Shown: in pieces, positions 7,832-14,302 of the stretch
How the letters are laid out: every line of letters starts with the position of its first letter
Numbering within the stretch: position 1 is the first letter of the stretch
From: a virus
IMG/VR virus record: IMGVR_UViG_3300011116_000054
Location: 1-23,418 of that record
Direction: 5' to 3' (one strand)
DNA: 23,418 bases
Translations under genes and position numbers: made by a program
The notes under the pieces: generated by a model
Seen by the model: the letters and a program-made list of their open reading frames with translations, nothing else
The model's database searches: none
Told to the model about the DNA's origin: nothing

Positions 7832-7998
7832 TACTTCTTCTTAGCCTTCTTCTTAGCCTTTGGCTTGGACTTGCCAGCCTCAGATAAAGCGATAGCGATT
7901 GCTTGCTTGCGACTCTTGACCACTGGGCCACCCTTACCTGAATGCAAAGTTCCGCGCTTGAACTCGCCCATAACCTTTGCTTCTTTGGTTTTCTTCAT
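7831..7998 (-). CDS. DUF6496-like small basic protein (55 aa)
   Basis: The core KVMGEFKRGTLHSGKGGPVV, followed by KSRKQAIAIALSEAGKSK, is characteristic of the DUF6496 family: a short domain common in phages and some bacteria, with unknown function. The rest is a lysine tail (KAKKKAKKK). The ATG at 7998 overlaps the upstream stop as ATGA, and its own stop overlaps the next start as TAATG. The conserved domain makes this the best supported of the tiny genes here and argues that its neighbours are real too. Confidence 0.85.
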   Translation of the reverse strand: MKKTKEAKVMGEFKRGTLHSGKGGPVVKSRKQAIAIALSEAGKSKPKAKKKAKKK

Positions 7999-8153
7999 TT
8001 GTCTAGGTACCGTCCTGGATTCTTGTTCTTGGACTTCAACGGCTTCTGCTTCATAATGGCAGCATCAAGTGCATTCATCTTCTTGGTAGGCATCTTGGCT
8101 GGCTTTACACCTGGCTTCTTTGTAGCAGGCTTCTTCATCGCAGGCTTCTTCAT
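7995..8153 (-). CDS. Lys/Pro-rich tiny protein (52 aa)
   Basis: Starts MKKPAMKKPATKKPGVKPAK, then a short neutral helix (MNALDAAIMKQ) and ends KSKNKNPGRYLDK. The KKPA/KKPG repeats look like a histone H1-type tail and would bind nucleic acid or another acidic partner. That is inference from composition only. The ATG at 8153 shares a base with the upstream stop (TAATG) and its stop overlaps the next start (ATGA). Confidence 0.65.
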   Translation of the reverse strand: MKKPAMKKPATKKPGVKPAKMPTKKMNALDAAIMKQKPLKSKNKNPGRYLDK

Positions 8154-8296
8154 TACTTGCCCTGCTTTGGTGCTGGCTTGCCCATTGCGCCTGACATCAA
8201 TTTGTCATAGGTCATAAATGGCTTATCGTTTGTATCGCTAGGCCAAGGTAGGAAATCTTCTTCCATCTCGTACTGTGCTGGATCGTTGGCTGGCAT
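8153..8296 (-). CDS. Tiny protein of unknown function (47 aa)
   Basis: Reads MPANDPAQYEMEEDFLPWPS, then DTNDKPFMTYDKLMSGAMGK and ends PAPKQGK. It is acidic at the N-terminus and basic at the end, unlike its basic neighbours. A strong AAGGAG lies six bases before the ATG at 8296 and is formed by the last codons of the zinc-ribbon gene, whose stop abuts this start. No family is recognised. Confidence 0.65.
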   Translation of the reverse strand: MPANDPAQYEMEEDFLPWPSDTNDKPFMTYDKLMSGAMGKPAPKQGK

Positions 8297-8638
8297 TTAG
8301 TTCTCCTTGAGTGTCATTGTGTTTCCATCGAAGGCTTTACCAGTCTCGTTGGAAAACTTCATTGCGGCATCTATATCTTTTTGCTTGGTGGATATAGGTT
8401 CAACTCCCTGTCTAACTGCGTCGTAGTAGGAGTTGACTTCTTTGTCCCATTTGATTTCTTTGGTCTTATCCCAATGTTGCCGAGTAGGGAAGCACCCTGC
8501 AAAGTTAGGCATATTGATTGCTCTGATCATTTCGTTATCGCAGGTAGAGCAAATTTCTTTTCTTTCAAACTCTGCGTAAGACTTTGATATCTCTTCTTGC
8601 ACTTCGCAGGTCTGGCAAATGTAATCGTATCGTGGCAT
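8297..8638 (-). CDS. FmdB-like zinc-ribbon protein
   Basis: A 113-residue protein starting MPRYDYICQTCEVQEEISKS, with a second pair in EICSTCDNEMIRAI. The two CxxC pairs (C8/C11 and C31/C34, counting from this start) and the PxYDYxCxxC beginning are the hallmark of the FmdB zinc-ribbon family, common in bacteria and phages. The C-terminal two thirds (WDKTKEIKWDKEVNSYYDAV...) is helical and charged. Its role in the virion or infection is unknown. I use ATG at 8638, overlapping the upstream stop as TGATG; an in-frame TTG one codon earlier is less likely. Confidence 0.82.
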   Translation of the reverse strand: MPRYDYICQTCEVQEEISKSYAEFERKEICSTCDNEMIRAINMPNFAGCFPTRQHWDKTKEIKWDKEVNSYYDAVRQGVEPISTKQKDIDAAMKFSNETGKAFDGNTMTLKEN

Positions 8639-8961
8639 CAAATTTGTGTAAGGTAGGAGGAATAGCCTGCATCAATAAAGATTTGGGCTTCGGCATCGCT
8701 AATAATAGACTCAGTACCACCAAGGTAGTACGAATCAGCAGCAGCCAGCGTGTCTTGGCTTGGTGTCTGCTCTACAGTCACTGTTGTTCCATTGACGATA
8801 AATGTATAACCACGTGGAATATCTGTTAGAAATGGATTAGTAGTTCCAGTAATTGAACCACCAGTAATAGGCTTACCAGCAAGACGAGAGTATTTATCGT
8901 GGACATCAAATGATGCGCCCCACGTTTCCCAACGCCAAGGTGTTGTAAGTCTGTAACTCAT
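8638..8961 (-). CDS. Post-capsid small protein (107 aa)
   Basis: A 107-residue protein (MSYRLTTPWRWETWGASFDV...) with many aromatic residues. Its middle strand-turn-strand (GYTFIVNGTTVTVEQTPSQD) is followed by a helix and the tail AQIFIDAGYSSYLTQI. The C-terminal 'AGYxxYL' segment occurs in small proteins beside phage capsid genes as I remember them. The role could be head completion, capsid decoration or a connector, and is not settled. The ATG at 8961 follows AGGAAAGGA. The frame stays open further upstream into the capsid gene, but that extension is out of frame with the capsid protein and has no ribosome site. Confidence 0.7.
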   Translation of the reverse strand: MSYRLTTPWRWETWGASFDVHDKYSRLAGKPITGGSITGTTNPFLTDIPRGYTFIVNGTTVTVEQTPSQDTLAAADSYYLGGTESIISDAEAQIFIDAGYSSYLTQI

Positions 8962-8990
8962 TTCTTCCTTTCCTAATTTATTCACCACCA

Positions 8991-9008
8991 GGCAGGGTTG
9001 CCCCTGCC
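8991..9008 (-). promoter_or_regulatory. GC-rich RNA hairpin after the capsid gene
   Basis: On the minus strand GGCAGGG-GCAA-CCCTGCC forms a perfect 7-bp, G/C-rich stem capped by a GCAA (GNRA) tetraloop, 14 bases after the capsid stop codon. No run of T follows, so it is not a standard Rho-independent terminator. It more likely slows exonuclease decay of the capsid mRNA or partly attenuates transcription into the small-gene cluster (inference). The structure itself is certain. Confidence 0.6.
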
Positions 9009-9022
9009 CGATAGACAACAAA

Positions 9023-9952
9023 CTAGTTGATTGTTGTAGCAGTCTCGATGCGATAAAGCGCTGCTTCACGGAGGCGGTTCCAGCCACCGAAGAGGTACCA
9101 GCCGATGGTACGGAAACGACGGAGTGCGTCGATTTCTGGACCGATAACGACTGAAGTATCTTGAGCAAGTGCTTCAGCGAGTGCTTCACGACCAGCAACA
9201 ACTGCCTTGTAAACAACGACAGAAGATGCGTTGGTCTCGGATGGAACGCGAGGTGTCTCAACGATGTAAGCACCTTCAAGCGCTCCGACTGCACCTGCGA
9301 CGAACGGAGTGCGCTCGACGTACTTGGTGAGTTCTTGGAATCCACCAGTTCCCGCTTCAGCGCGGAGATCCGCAGACTGACGTGGGTGTAGGTATGCAGC
9401 ATAGAGTTCGCCAATACGTGGTACAGCCTTGTTGGTACGAAGTTGTACAACAGCCTTACGGATAAGAGCAGTTGTCATTGTGCCAGATGCTGTAACAGAT
9501 GCGGTACCAGTTGCGGTTCCGCCGTAGAGAGCGTTTGATCCACCAGTCAAGACGGATGCTACAACGGTGTCGATTGAATCTGCAGCGTTGTAAGCGATGA
9601 TGTCAGCAAGTGCTGAATCTACGTCGTTGAAAGAAGTGAGGTTCAACTTCTTGGTGGTTGTTACGGCTGAGCCGTATTCATTGAGTGTAACAGTAACCTG
9701 TGATGGGTTACCAAGTGCGATTGAGGAAACATCAGAAGTTTCTGTCAAAGTACCAGTCGCTGTTGCGAGATCTGAGTAGATGGAGAATACAACTGACGAA
9801 CCTGGCATTGCTTGCTGTACTGGCTTGACATCAGCCAACGCACGCATCACTGGGATGGAGCGAAGCGCCATACGGACGTATTGATCGTACGCCGTCTGGA
9901 CGAGGTTGCTGATTGTCGAAGACGAAGTAAGCGTACCTGTAGGAATTGCCAC
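9023..9952 (-). CDS. Major capsid protein, N4-gp56-like HK97 fold
   Basis: A 309-residue protein, the probable shell subunit. Features of the N4-gp56-type capsid family are the N-terminal helix (ISNLVQTAYDQYVRMALRSI), a LTETSDV segment, the EYGSAVTTTKKLNL block, and a 'DSALADIIAYNAADSIDTVV' spine-like helix. These are followed by LYAAYLHPRQSADLR and a C-terminal YKAVVAGREALAEAL region. The length is normal. It is directly preceded by a scaffold-like gene, as expected. The start is GTG at 9952, with AAAGG about nine bases upstream; the next in-frame Met would remove the first helix. No N-terminal protease target is evident and no maturation protease gene is seen here. Confidence 0.88.
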   Translation of the reverse strand: MAIPTGTLTSSSTISNLVQTAYDQYVRMALRSIPVMRALADVKPVQQAMPGSSVVFSIYSDLATATGTLTETSDVSSIALGNPSQVTVTLNEYGSAVTTTKKLNLTSFNDVDSALADIIAYNAADSIDTVVASVLTGGSNALYGGTATGTASVTASGTMTTALIRKAVVQLRTNKAVPRIGELYAAYLHPRQSADLRAEAGTGGFQELTKYVERTPFVAGAVGALEGAYIVETPRVPSETNASSVVVYKAVVAGREALAEALAQDTSVVIGPEIDALRRFRTIGWYLFGGWNRLREAALYRIETATTIN

Positions 9953-9978
9953 TTATCTTGCCTTTCGGATAGGTTCGG

Positions 9979-10443
9979 TTAGAGTCCAGACGCTCTAATG
10001 ATTTCATCCAATTCTTCGCGGCTATTTGCGTTCATCAACTTCTGATGAATTTGTGCTTGGAACTCAGGAGTAACTCCTTGTTCTACAGCATTAGTCATCC
10101 GCTGATATGCAGCAGCCTGTTTCGGATCTACATTAGGTGTCGCCTGGTTTGCCTGAGTTTCATAGCCAAATACATCGGCATAGTCCTCAAGCCATTTAGA
10201 TACAGACTCTTCAGTTGGGTCTATATCCTGTGGGATAAATGAAGCGATCTTGCTATTTACCCCGCGACTAGCGAGGGCATCTTTGATTGCTCGTTCTCTG
10301 TTTGCTTTTGCAAGTGACTCATACTGCGCCTTTAGTTCAGCGAGTTCTTTGTCTTTTGCCTTTGTTGCTTTACGCAACTGCTTGACGAGATCTCCACCAT
10401 CGTTGGTGTCAAAGTCATCATCGTCGTAGTCGTAGTTGGACAT
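9979..10443 (-). CDS. Capsid scaffolding protein (probable)
   Basis: A 154-residue protein just upstream of the capsid gene. It starts with a run of Asp (MSNYDYDDDDFDTNDGGDLV). A Lys/Glu coiled coil follows at residues about 20-55 (QLRKATKAKDKELAELKAQY). The body is helical and ends EELDEIIRASGL. The highly acidic N-terminus, coiled coil, small size and position before the major capsid gene are what scaffolds look like; no enzymatic motif. It would direct shell assembly inside the prohead and then leave. AGAAGGA precedes the ATG at 10443 in a gap free of genes. Confidence 0.78.
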   Translation of the reverse strand: MSNYDYDDDDFDTNDGGDLVKQLRKATKAKDKELAELKAQYESLAKANRERAIKDALASRGVNSKIASFIPQDIDPTEESVSKWLEDYADVFGYETQANQATPNVDPKQAAAYQRMTNAVEQGVTPEFQAQIHQKLMNANSREELDEIIRASGL

Positions 10444-10562
10444 AGGTCCTTCTCCCTTTGTTAGTTGGTTTCGCAGGCCTCATATAGAATCGGGGGCTTT
10501 CTATATGGCTCCTACTACTGGTTTTATATCTCTCTAACGGACCAGTCGTCCCGTTAGCAGGC
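10444..10562 (-). promoter_or_regulatory. Non-coding gap with two hairpins before scaffold-capsid
   Basis: This 119-base gap is the longest non-coding stretch in the window. Minus strand, first hairpin at 10557-10534: CTAACGG and CCGTTAG pair around a 10-base loop, or with more pairs if one G is bulged. Second at 10507-10481: CATATAGAA and TTCTATATG pair around a 9-base loop containing AGCCCCCGA. Neither is followed by a T-run. A TATAAA between them has only a poor -35 (GGGACG, 18-base spacing), so a promoter is uncertain. The likely role is control of scaffold-capsid mRNA by processing, stability or a weak promoter (inference). Confidence 0.5.
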
Positions 10563-10564
10563 CT
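10473..10564. repeat. GCAGGCCT direct repeat bounding the hairpin gap
   Basis: The 8-mer GCAGGCCT occurs at 10473-10480 and again at 10557-10564, 84 bases apart, one copy touching the upstream gene's stop. The two copies bracket both hairpins. It may be chance or the scar of a small insertion; no transposase or inverted ends are seen. Confidence 0.4.
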
Positions 10565-12041
10565 AGAATTGTCCCGCTCGTTCGCGGGCTAGTGCGCCAC
10601 CTGTTACTCCAGATGTGCCACCAAATTGTGCTTGTTCAAGTTCAGTTATCTTGCGACGCTTTTGTGCTGCTTCTACACCACCAGGTGTACCAAAGACTTC
10701 TGCTTCTGCAGTGGTCTGAGTAAATGGACCCATTCCCTGTTTAGCGTAAATATCGCCAAGTTGCGATGCTCGTGGTAGATATGATGCGATTGTTTGGTAA
10801 CCAGTACGTGCTTGTTCTCCAGTTACACCATAGCGTTGTAGTTCTTCTGCTCTAGATATTCCAGTTGCAAGTCCTGCTTGCATTGCACCAGCACCAATTT
10901 CAGCAGCAGTTACCTTGCGCTTGATATTTTCAATAGCCTTCTCTGGGTCAAGGACGTATGCCAAGATATCGCCATTGCCAATCTCTGCGCCATAGAATTG
11001 TGTTAGAGCATCTTTGACTTGTGGAGCAGCGTTGAGTACGCGACGCTGTGCAGTTTGAATACGATCCTCTAGTTCTACTGGAGAGACATCTCCACCAATA
11101 AACTTTTCAAAGCCTTGTTGAATACCCATATCACCACGTGCATAATACTCCTGTGGTAGACCATAACGGCGCATTACATCTTGGTACTGGTCTTCAAGAC
11201 CGATATATTCAGCCTCAGATAAGGCGCGTAAACCTTTGTTGATACGCGCTGCGTTAGCAGCAAAACGCTTTTTATAGGCATCTGTCTCGCGTAATTTTAT
11301 GGTAAATTCTGAAGGAGATATACCAGACTGAATAAGGCCTTTGAGTGGAGTAACTAACGCTCCAAGACCATAGGCATCAAATTGCTGGAACAAAATATCA
11401 TACGCAGACTGACGTTGTGCTTTTTGGTTATCTAAATTTGCTTGGTAAGCAACATAAGCATCTGCATTATTGAATTTTTTTCCGTCTGACGCTGTATAAA
11501 TTCCACCAGAACTAGAGCCACTGCCAAGATTGTAATAAGAATTTCCAGCAACAGTAGCATCATTTATTTTTACTGTACTTCCATCAGCAAAAACATAACT
11601 ATCGCCACGAGTAAATACAATTTCTGGATTTCCAGTTTTTGGATTTATAACCTCTACTATTGTAGCAGTTTCACCAGTATATGGGTTGAAACCAGATTCG
11701 ATTGTGGCTGCATCATCAGAGAGTCCACGTGCCTTTGCTGCGTCAAATGCTTTTTTAGCAGTAGCAATATTTATTGCATTACCACGAGCAGTACCTTTCA
11801 GACCTTGTGTATTTATATCTGCAAGGACAGCAGCATATTCCTCATCTGTTAGGTATGGTCTTTTGCTCTGCTCCGCTGCAGTGTATGCGTCACCAAAATA
11901 TCCAGCCTTGTTTACTCCACCACGTGATTCTAGATACTGCTCTGGTGTCATACCTTGGAATTTAGCATTTGCTTCAATGGTTGATTTAGCATCTGCACTT
12001 AGATTTTCAAAAGGAACCGCCTTGAATGTTGTTTCAGCCAT
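10563..12041 (-). CDS. Putative internal virion protein (492 aa)
   Basis: A mostly helical 492-residue protein. Residues about 244-268 read FTIKLRETDAYKKRFAANAA followed by RINKG, and continue to ALSEAEYIGLEDQYQDVMRR and YGLPQEYYARGDMG. At about 317-333 comes VSPVELEDRIQTAQRR. I remember this segment (LRxTxAYKxRFxxNxxR, EY..LExxY, GLP.xxY, DVSPxELExRI) from large head-associated or ejected proteins of actinobacterial phages. There is no enzymatic motif. The N-terminus includes an ordered EGxTAT-type beta stretch (TIVEVINPKTGNPEIVFTRG). It starts with ATG at 12041 after AGGGGTAATA. It is the last gene of the module before scaffold, and injection with the DNA is inferred. Confidence 0.6.
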   Translation of the reverse strand: MAETTFKAVPFENLSADAKSTIEANAKFQGMTPEQYLESRGGVNKAGYFGDAYTAAEQSKRPYLTDEEYAAVLADINTQGLKGTARGNAINIATAKKAFDAAKARGLSDDAATIESGFNPYTGETATIVEVINPKTGNPEIVFTRGDSYVFADGSTVKINDATVAGNSYYNLGSGSSSGGIYTASDGKKFNNADAYVAYQANLDNQKAQRQSAYDILFQQFDAYGLGALVTPLKGLIQSGISPSEFTIKLRETDAYKKRFAANAARINKGLRALSEAEYIGLEDQYQDVMRRYGLPQEYYARGDMGIQQGFEKFIGGDVSPVELEDRIQTAQRRVLNAAPQVKDALTQFYGAEIGNGDILAYVLDPEKAIENIKRKVTAAEIGAGAMQAGLATGISRAEELQRYGVTGEQARTGYQTIASYLPRASQLGDIYAKQGMGPFTQTTAEAEVFGTPGGVEAAQKRRKITELEQAQFGGTSGVTGGALARERAGQF

Positions 12042-12043
12042 TA

Positions 12044-13618
12044 TTACCCCTGGAATCCAAAGTCACGAAGTACGCCAAGAACTGAATTGGCAACTTCTTC
12101 ACGAGCATTTTCTGTGTACTGCCAGCGAGAGTCTTTACGTAGTGCTTTCTTGAAATCATAGATATTCATTTCTTTATCCATACCTATAGCACCACGTAAA
12201 GTACCATCATTGAGATCAATCTCATCTGGGTTGAGTTCAAGAATTTGAGCCATAACATTTTTGTATGGAGCATAAATTTGCTCTAGGTCATAGCCTTGTT
12301 GTAGTAATCCTTTGACATAATCTGGAGTACCTTGGGCTGCAATCATACGAGCATCTTGTGCTAGACGGTTGATATCTAGTTCTCCCGTAGCAAGTTTTTG
12401 CAATACTACATCATCGAGAGTTTGGCCTGGAAGCACTGATAATTTAGGCAGGATATCTTTGATAGATAGACCATTTGCCTTGGCTACTGCCTGAAGCGCT
12501 TGGTAGTTCTGTAGCGCTTGACCTGTATATCCAGATGGTTGAATTCCCATTCCAGTACCGACAATGCTGGATACTTTGCCAATATATGGGGCAATGAACG
12601 AATCAATGGCTACAGTATCGTTTTCTAAAAAGCCATCATAGACGCGTGAGACAATCTGATTGATTGCATTTTCATCTAGATTTGCACCCATCTGACGAGC
12701 ACGAGTCTGAACGCTACGCTTGATGGTAGCCGTATCCATTGCATACTCAGTCTTGGAAGCGTCCTGACCAGCAGAAGTAAGTTCATTGAACTTAGCACGA
12801 GCAATAATACGAGTACGGATAGGCGCTGAGTTCTGTTGCCACCACGTAGTTAGTTTTGCCTGTGATAGGAACTTCTCATCATCCCAACCTTCATTGACAG
12901 CCTTGACAAGAAGTTCGCCTAGTTTAGGAACTGTCTTGAAGATATAGTCAGGTAGGTCATACCAGAACTCTGTCTGACGCAAGATTGATTCAAGGTCACG
13001 CTGTGATTTTGGTGGAATGTTTGGAGTAGCACCCATAGATGCTTCTTCTCCAGCACGTACCATAGCAGGATCAAATGTGCCAGGTATTGCATTACCAGAT
13101 GGAGTAAGAGTAGTTCCAGTGTCTTTGTCTGGAGTTACTTTACCTTTACCTTTATCTTTTGCTGGCGATGGGGTCTTTGCTTCTTTTGCTGCTGTTTCTT
13201 TAGCAGTCTTAGTTGCTTGGAGAGTGACAGAACCAGTAGGACCAGCAGTTGGTTTTGCTGCTTGAGGCTTAGTAGCAGCAGGTAATTTTATTACTTCTGG
13301 TTTCTGAGAAATAAGTTTATTTAGTTCAGCAATCTCTTTATTGAGACTTTCTGCAGCATCTCTAATTTGTTGTAATTTTGTAGGTGAAAGTTTCTTTCCC
13401 TTGTTTTCACCTACAGCGGCTATACCTGTAGAAAGTTGTTGAATGTATAAGTCATAGATGCTTTTTTTAGAGCCTATAATCCTTCTGGCTTCTTTTTGTC
13501 GCTTTGCAAGATCTTCATTGCGTTTACGAATTGCATCAAGAATTTTTTTATTTTCTGCAGCGGTCTGTGCTTGAGTTGCTTGGTTTTGTTTATTTTGAAT
13601 ATCTTGTTCGACGCTCAT
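12044..13618 (-). CDS. Putative internal virion protein (524 aa)
   Basis: A 524-residue protein. The N-terminus (residues 1-105) is coiled coil with KRQKEARRIIG. A Lys/Pro/Thr/Ala linker follows (about 110-185), then a helical region. At about 246-268 is FLSQAKLTTWWQQNSAPIRT, a WW motif near an R-rich helix. At about 441-468 comes YDLEQIYAPYKNVMAQILEL and then NPDEIDL. Near the end KKALRKDSRWQYTENA is followed by LGVLRDFGFQG. These two motifs are ones I remember from virion proteins of actinobacterial phages, often in one larger polypeptide. Start ATG at 13618 overlaps the previous stop (TAATG). Role in the particle (ejection or core) is inference; no catalytic residues seen. Confidence 0.6.
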   Translation of the reverse strand: MSVEQDIQNKQNQATQAQTAAENKKILDAIRKRNEDLAKRQKEARRIIGSKKSIYDLYIQQLSTGIAAVGENKGKKLSPTKLQQIRDAAESLNKEIAELNKLISQKPEVIKLPAATKPQAAKPTAGPTGSVTLQATKTAKETAAKEAKTPSPAKDKGKGKVTPDKDTGTTLTPSGNAIPGTFDPAMVRAGEEASMGATPNIPPKSQRDLESILRQTEFWYDLPDYIFKTVPKLGELLVKAVNEGWDDEKFLSQAKLTTWWQQNSAPIRTRIIARAKFNELTSAGQDASKTEYAMDTATIKRSVQTRARQMGANLDENAINQIVSRVYDGFLENDTVAIDSFIAPYIGKVSSIVGTGMGIQPSGYTGQALQNYQALQAVAKANGLSIKDILPKLSVLPGQTLDDVVLQKLATGELDINRLAQDARMIAAQGTPDYVKGLLQQGYDLEQIYAPYKNVMAQILELNPDEIDLNDGTLRGAIGMDKEMNIYDFKKALRKDSRWQYTENAREEVANSVLGVLRDFGFQG

Positions 13619-14301
13619 TAGTCAGCACCCAACGCTTTCATAAATGTCTCATAGAAACCAAGCACTTTATTAGCCTTTGCCTCATCTGTCCCTGATACCT
13701 GATCTATTAGATACTGCCCTGCATCAAAGCCACCAGTCGTAGTGGTGGTTGTTCTTTTTCCAGAACGAACAGAAGTGCTAACAGTAGGCGCAGCCTTCTG
13801 AGCCTTCTTGACTAGTTTGGTATAACGAGCAACTTCAGCAGCATTAGCCTTACGACCTAGTTGGTCTTGAATAACAGCATCGATAAGAGCCTTGGCCTTA
13901 TCATCAGTAATAACTGAAATAGATTCTGATACATAAGTGCCATCACCACCAGCACCGCCAGTACCGTCAGCGCCTTCAAGCGCTAATCCAGCAATAAAGT
14001 CAAAGCGATTAGGTACATCAATAACAGTTGCTAGTTCAGCGCGTTTCTTTTCTGCTTGGATAAGAGCATCATAGAAACGATTGTTGAATTCTCCACTTAC
14101 CTTGCCACGATAGATGCCAGCATCTTTGAGTTGTTGTGCAATCTTGGCACGGATAGTAGGAGATGCTTGGCTTAGACCCTTAGCAAATGCTGTGAATGTA
14201 TCTTCGCCTGCGACGGCTGCATTCTGCTGTGCGCCAGCAGCCTGAGACGAGGCCATAGCCTGTGCTCTTGCTTGGTCAGCAGTCCTTGCTGTCTCTGCCA
14301 A
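13618..14301 (-). CDS. Putative virion-associated protein (227 aa)
   Basis: A 227-residue, mostly helical protein. It has an Ala/Gln-rich helix at the start (ARTADQARAQAMASSQAAGA) and a Gly-rich hinge near residue 115 (GADGTGGAGGDGTYVSES). At about 135-170 is LIDAVIQDQLGRKANAAEVA followed by RYTKLVKKAQK, then a Thr-rich segment and a helical C-terminus (AKANKVLGFYETFMKALGAD). The 'LGRxAxxxExxxYxxxL' helix pair is a motif I know from phage internal or lysin-linked proteins. The start is TTG at 14301, one base after the preceding stop, with GGAG six bases upstream. Function unknown; membership of the ejection module is inferred from position and composition. Confidence 0.62.
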   Translation of the reverse strand: MAETARTADQARAQAMASSQAAGAQQNAAVAGEDTFTAFAKGLSQASPTIRAKIAQQLKDAGIYRGKVSGEFNNRFYDALIQAEKKRAELATVIDVPNRFDFIAGLALEGADGTGGAGGDGTYVSESISVITDDKAKALIDAVIQDQLGRKANAAEVARYTKLVKKAQKAAPTVSTSVRSGKRTTTTTTGGFDAGQYLIDQVSGTDEAKANKVLGFYETFMKALGAD

Positions 14302-14302
14302 T

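Noticed and set aside
8991-9008. Rho-independent terminator after the capsid gene
   Set aside because: The stem is strong but no T-run follows on the minus strand, so I list it only as a hairpin with unknown effect.
8962-9450. Upstream extension of the 107-aa post-capsid protein into the capsid gene
   Set aside because: It overlaps the capsid gene in another frame, has a composition unlike its neighbours and no ribosome site. A good AGGAAAGGA precedes the ATG at 8961.
10500-10540. Sigma70-type promoter before scaffold (TATAAA with weak -35)
   Set aside because: Only three of six -35 bases match and spacing is 18. This is too weak to list as a promoter by itself.
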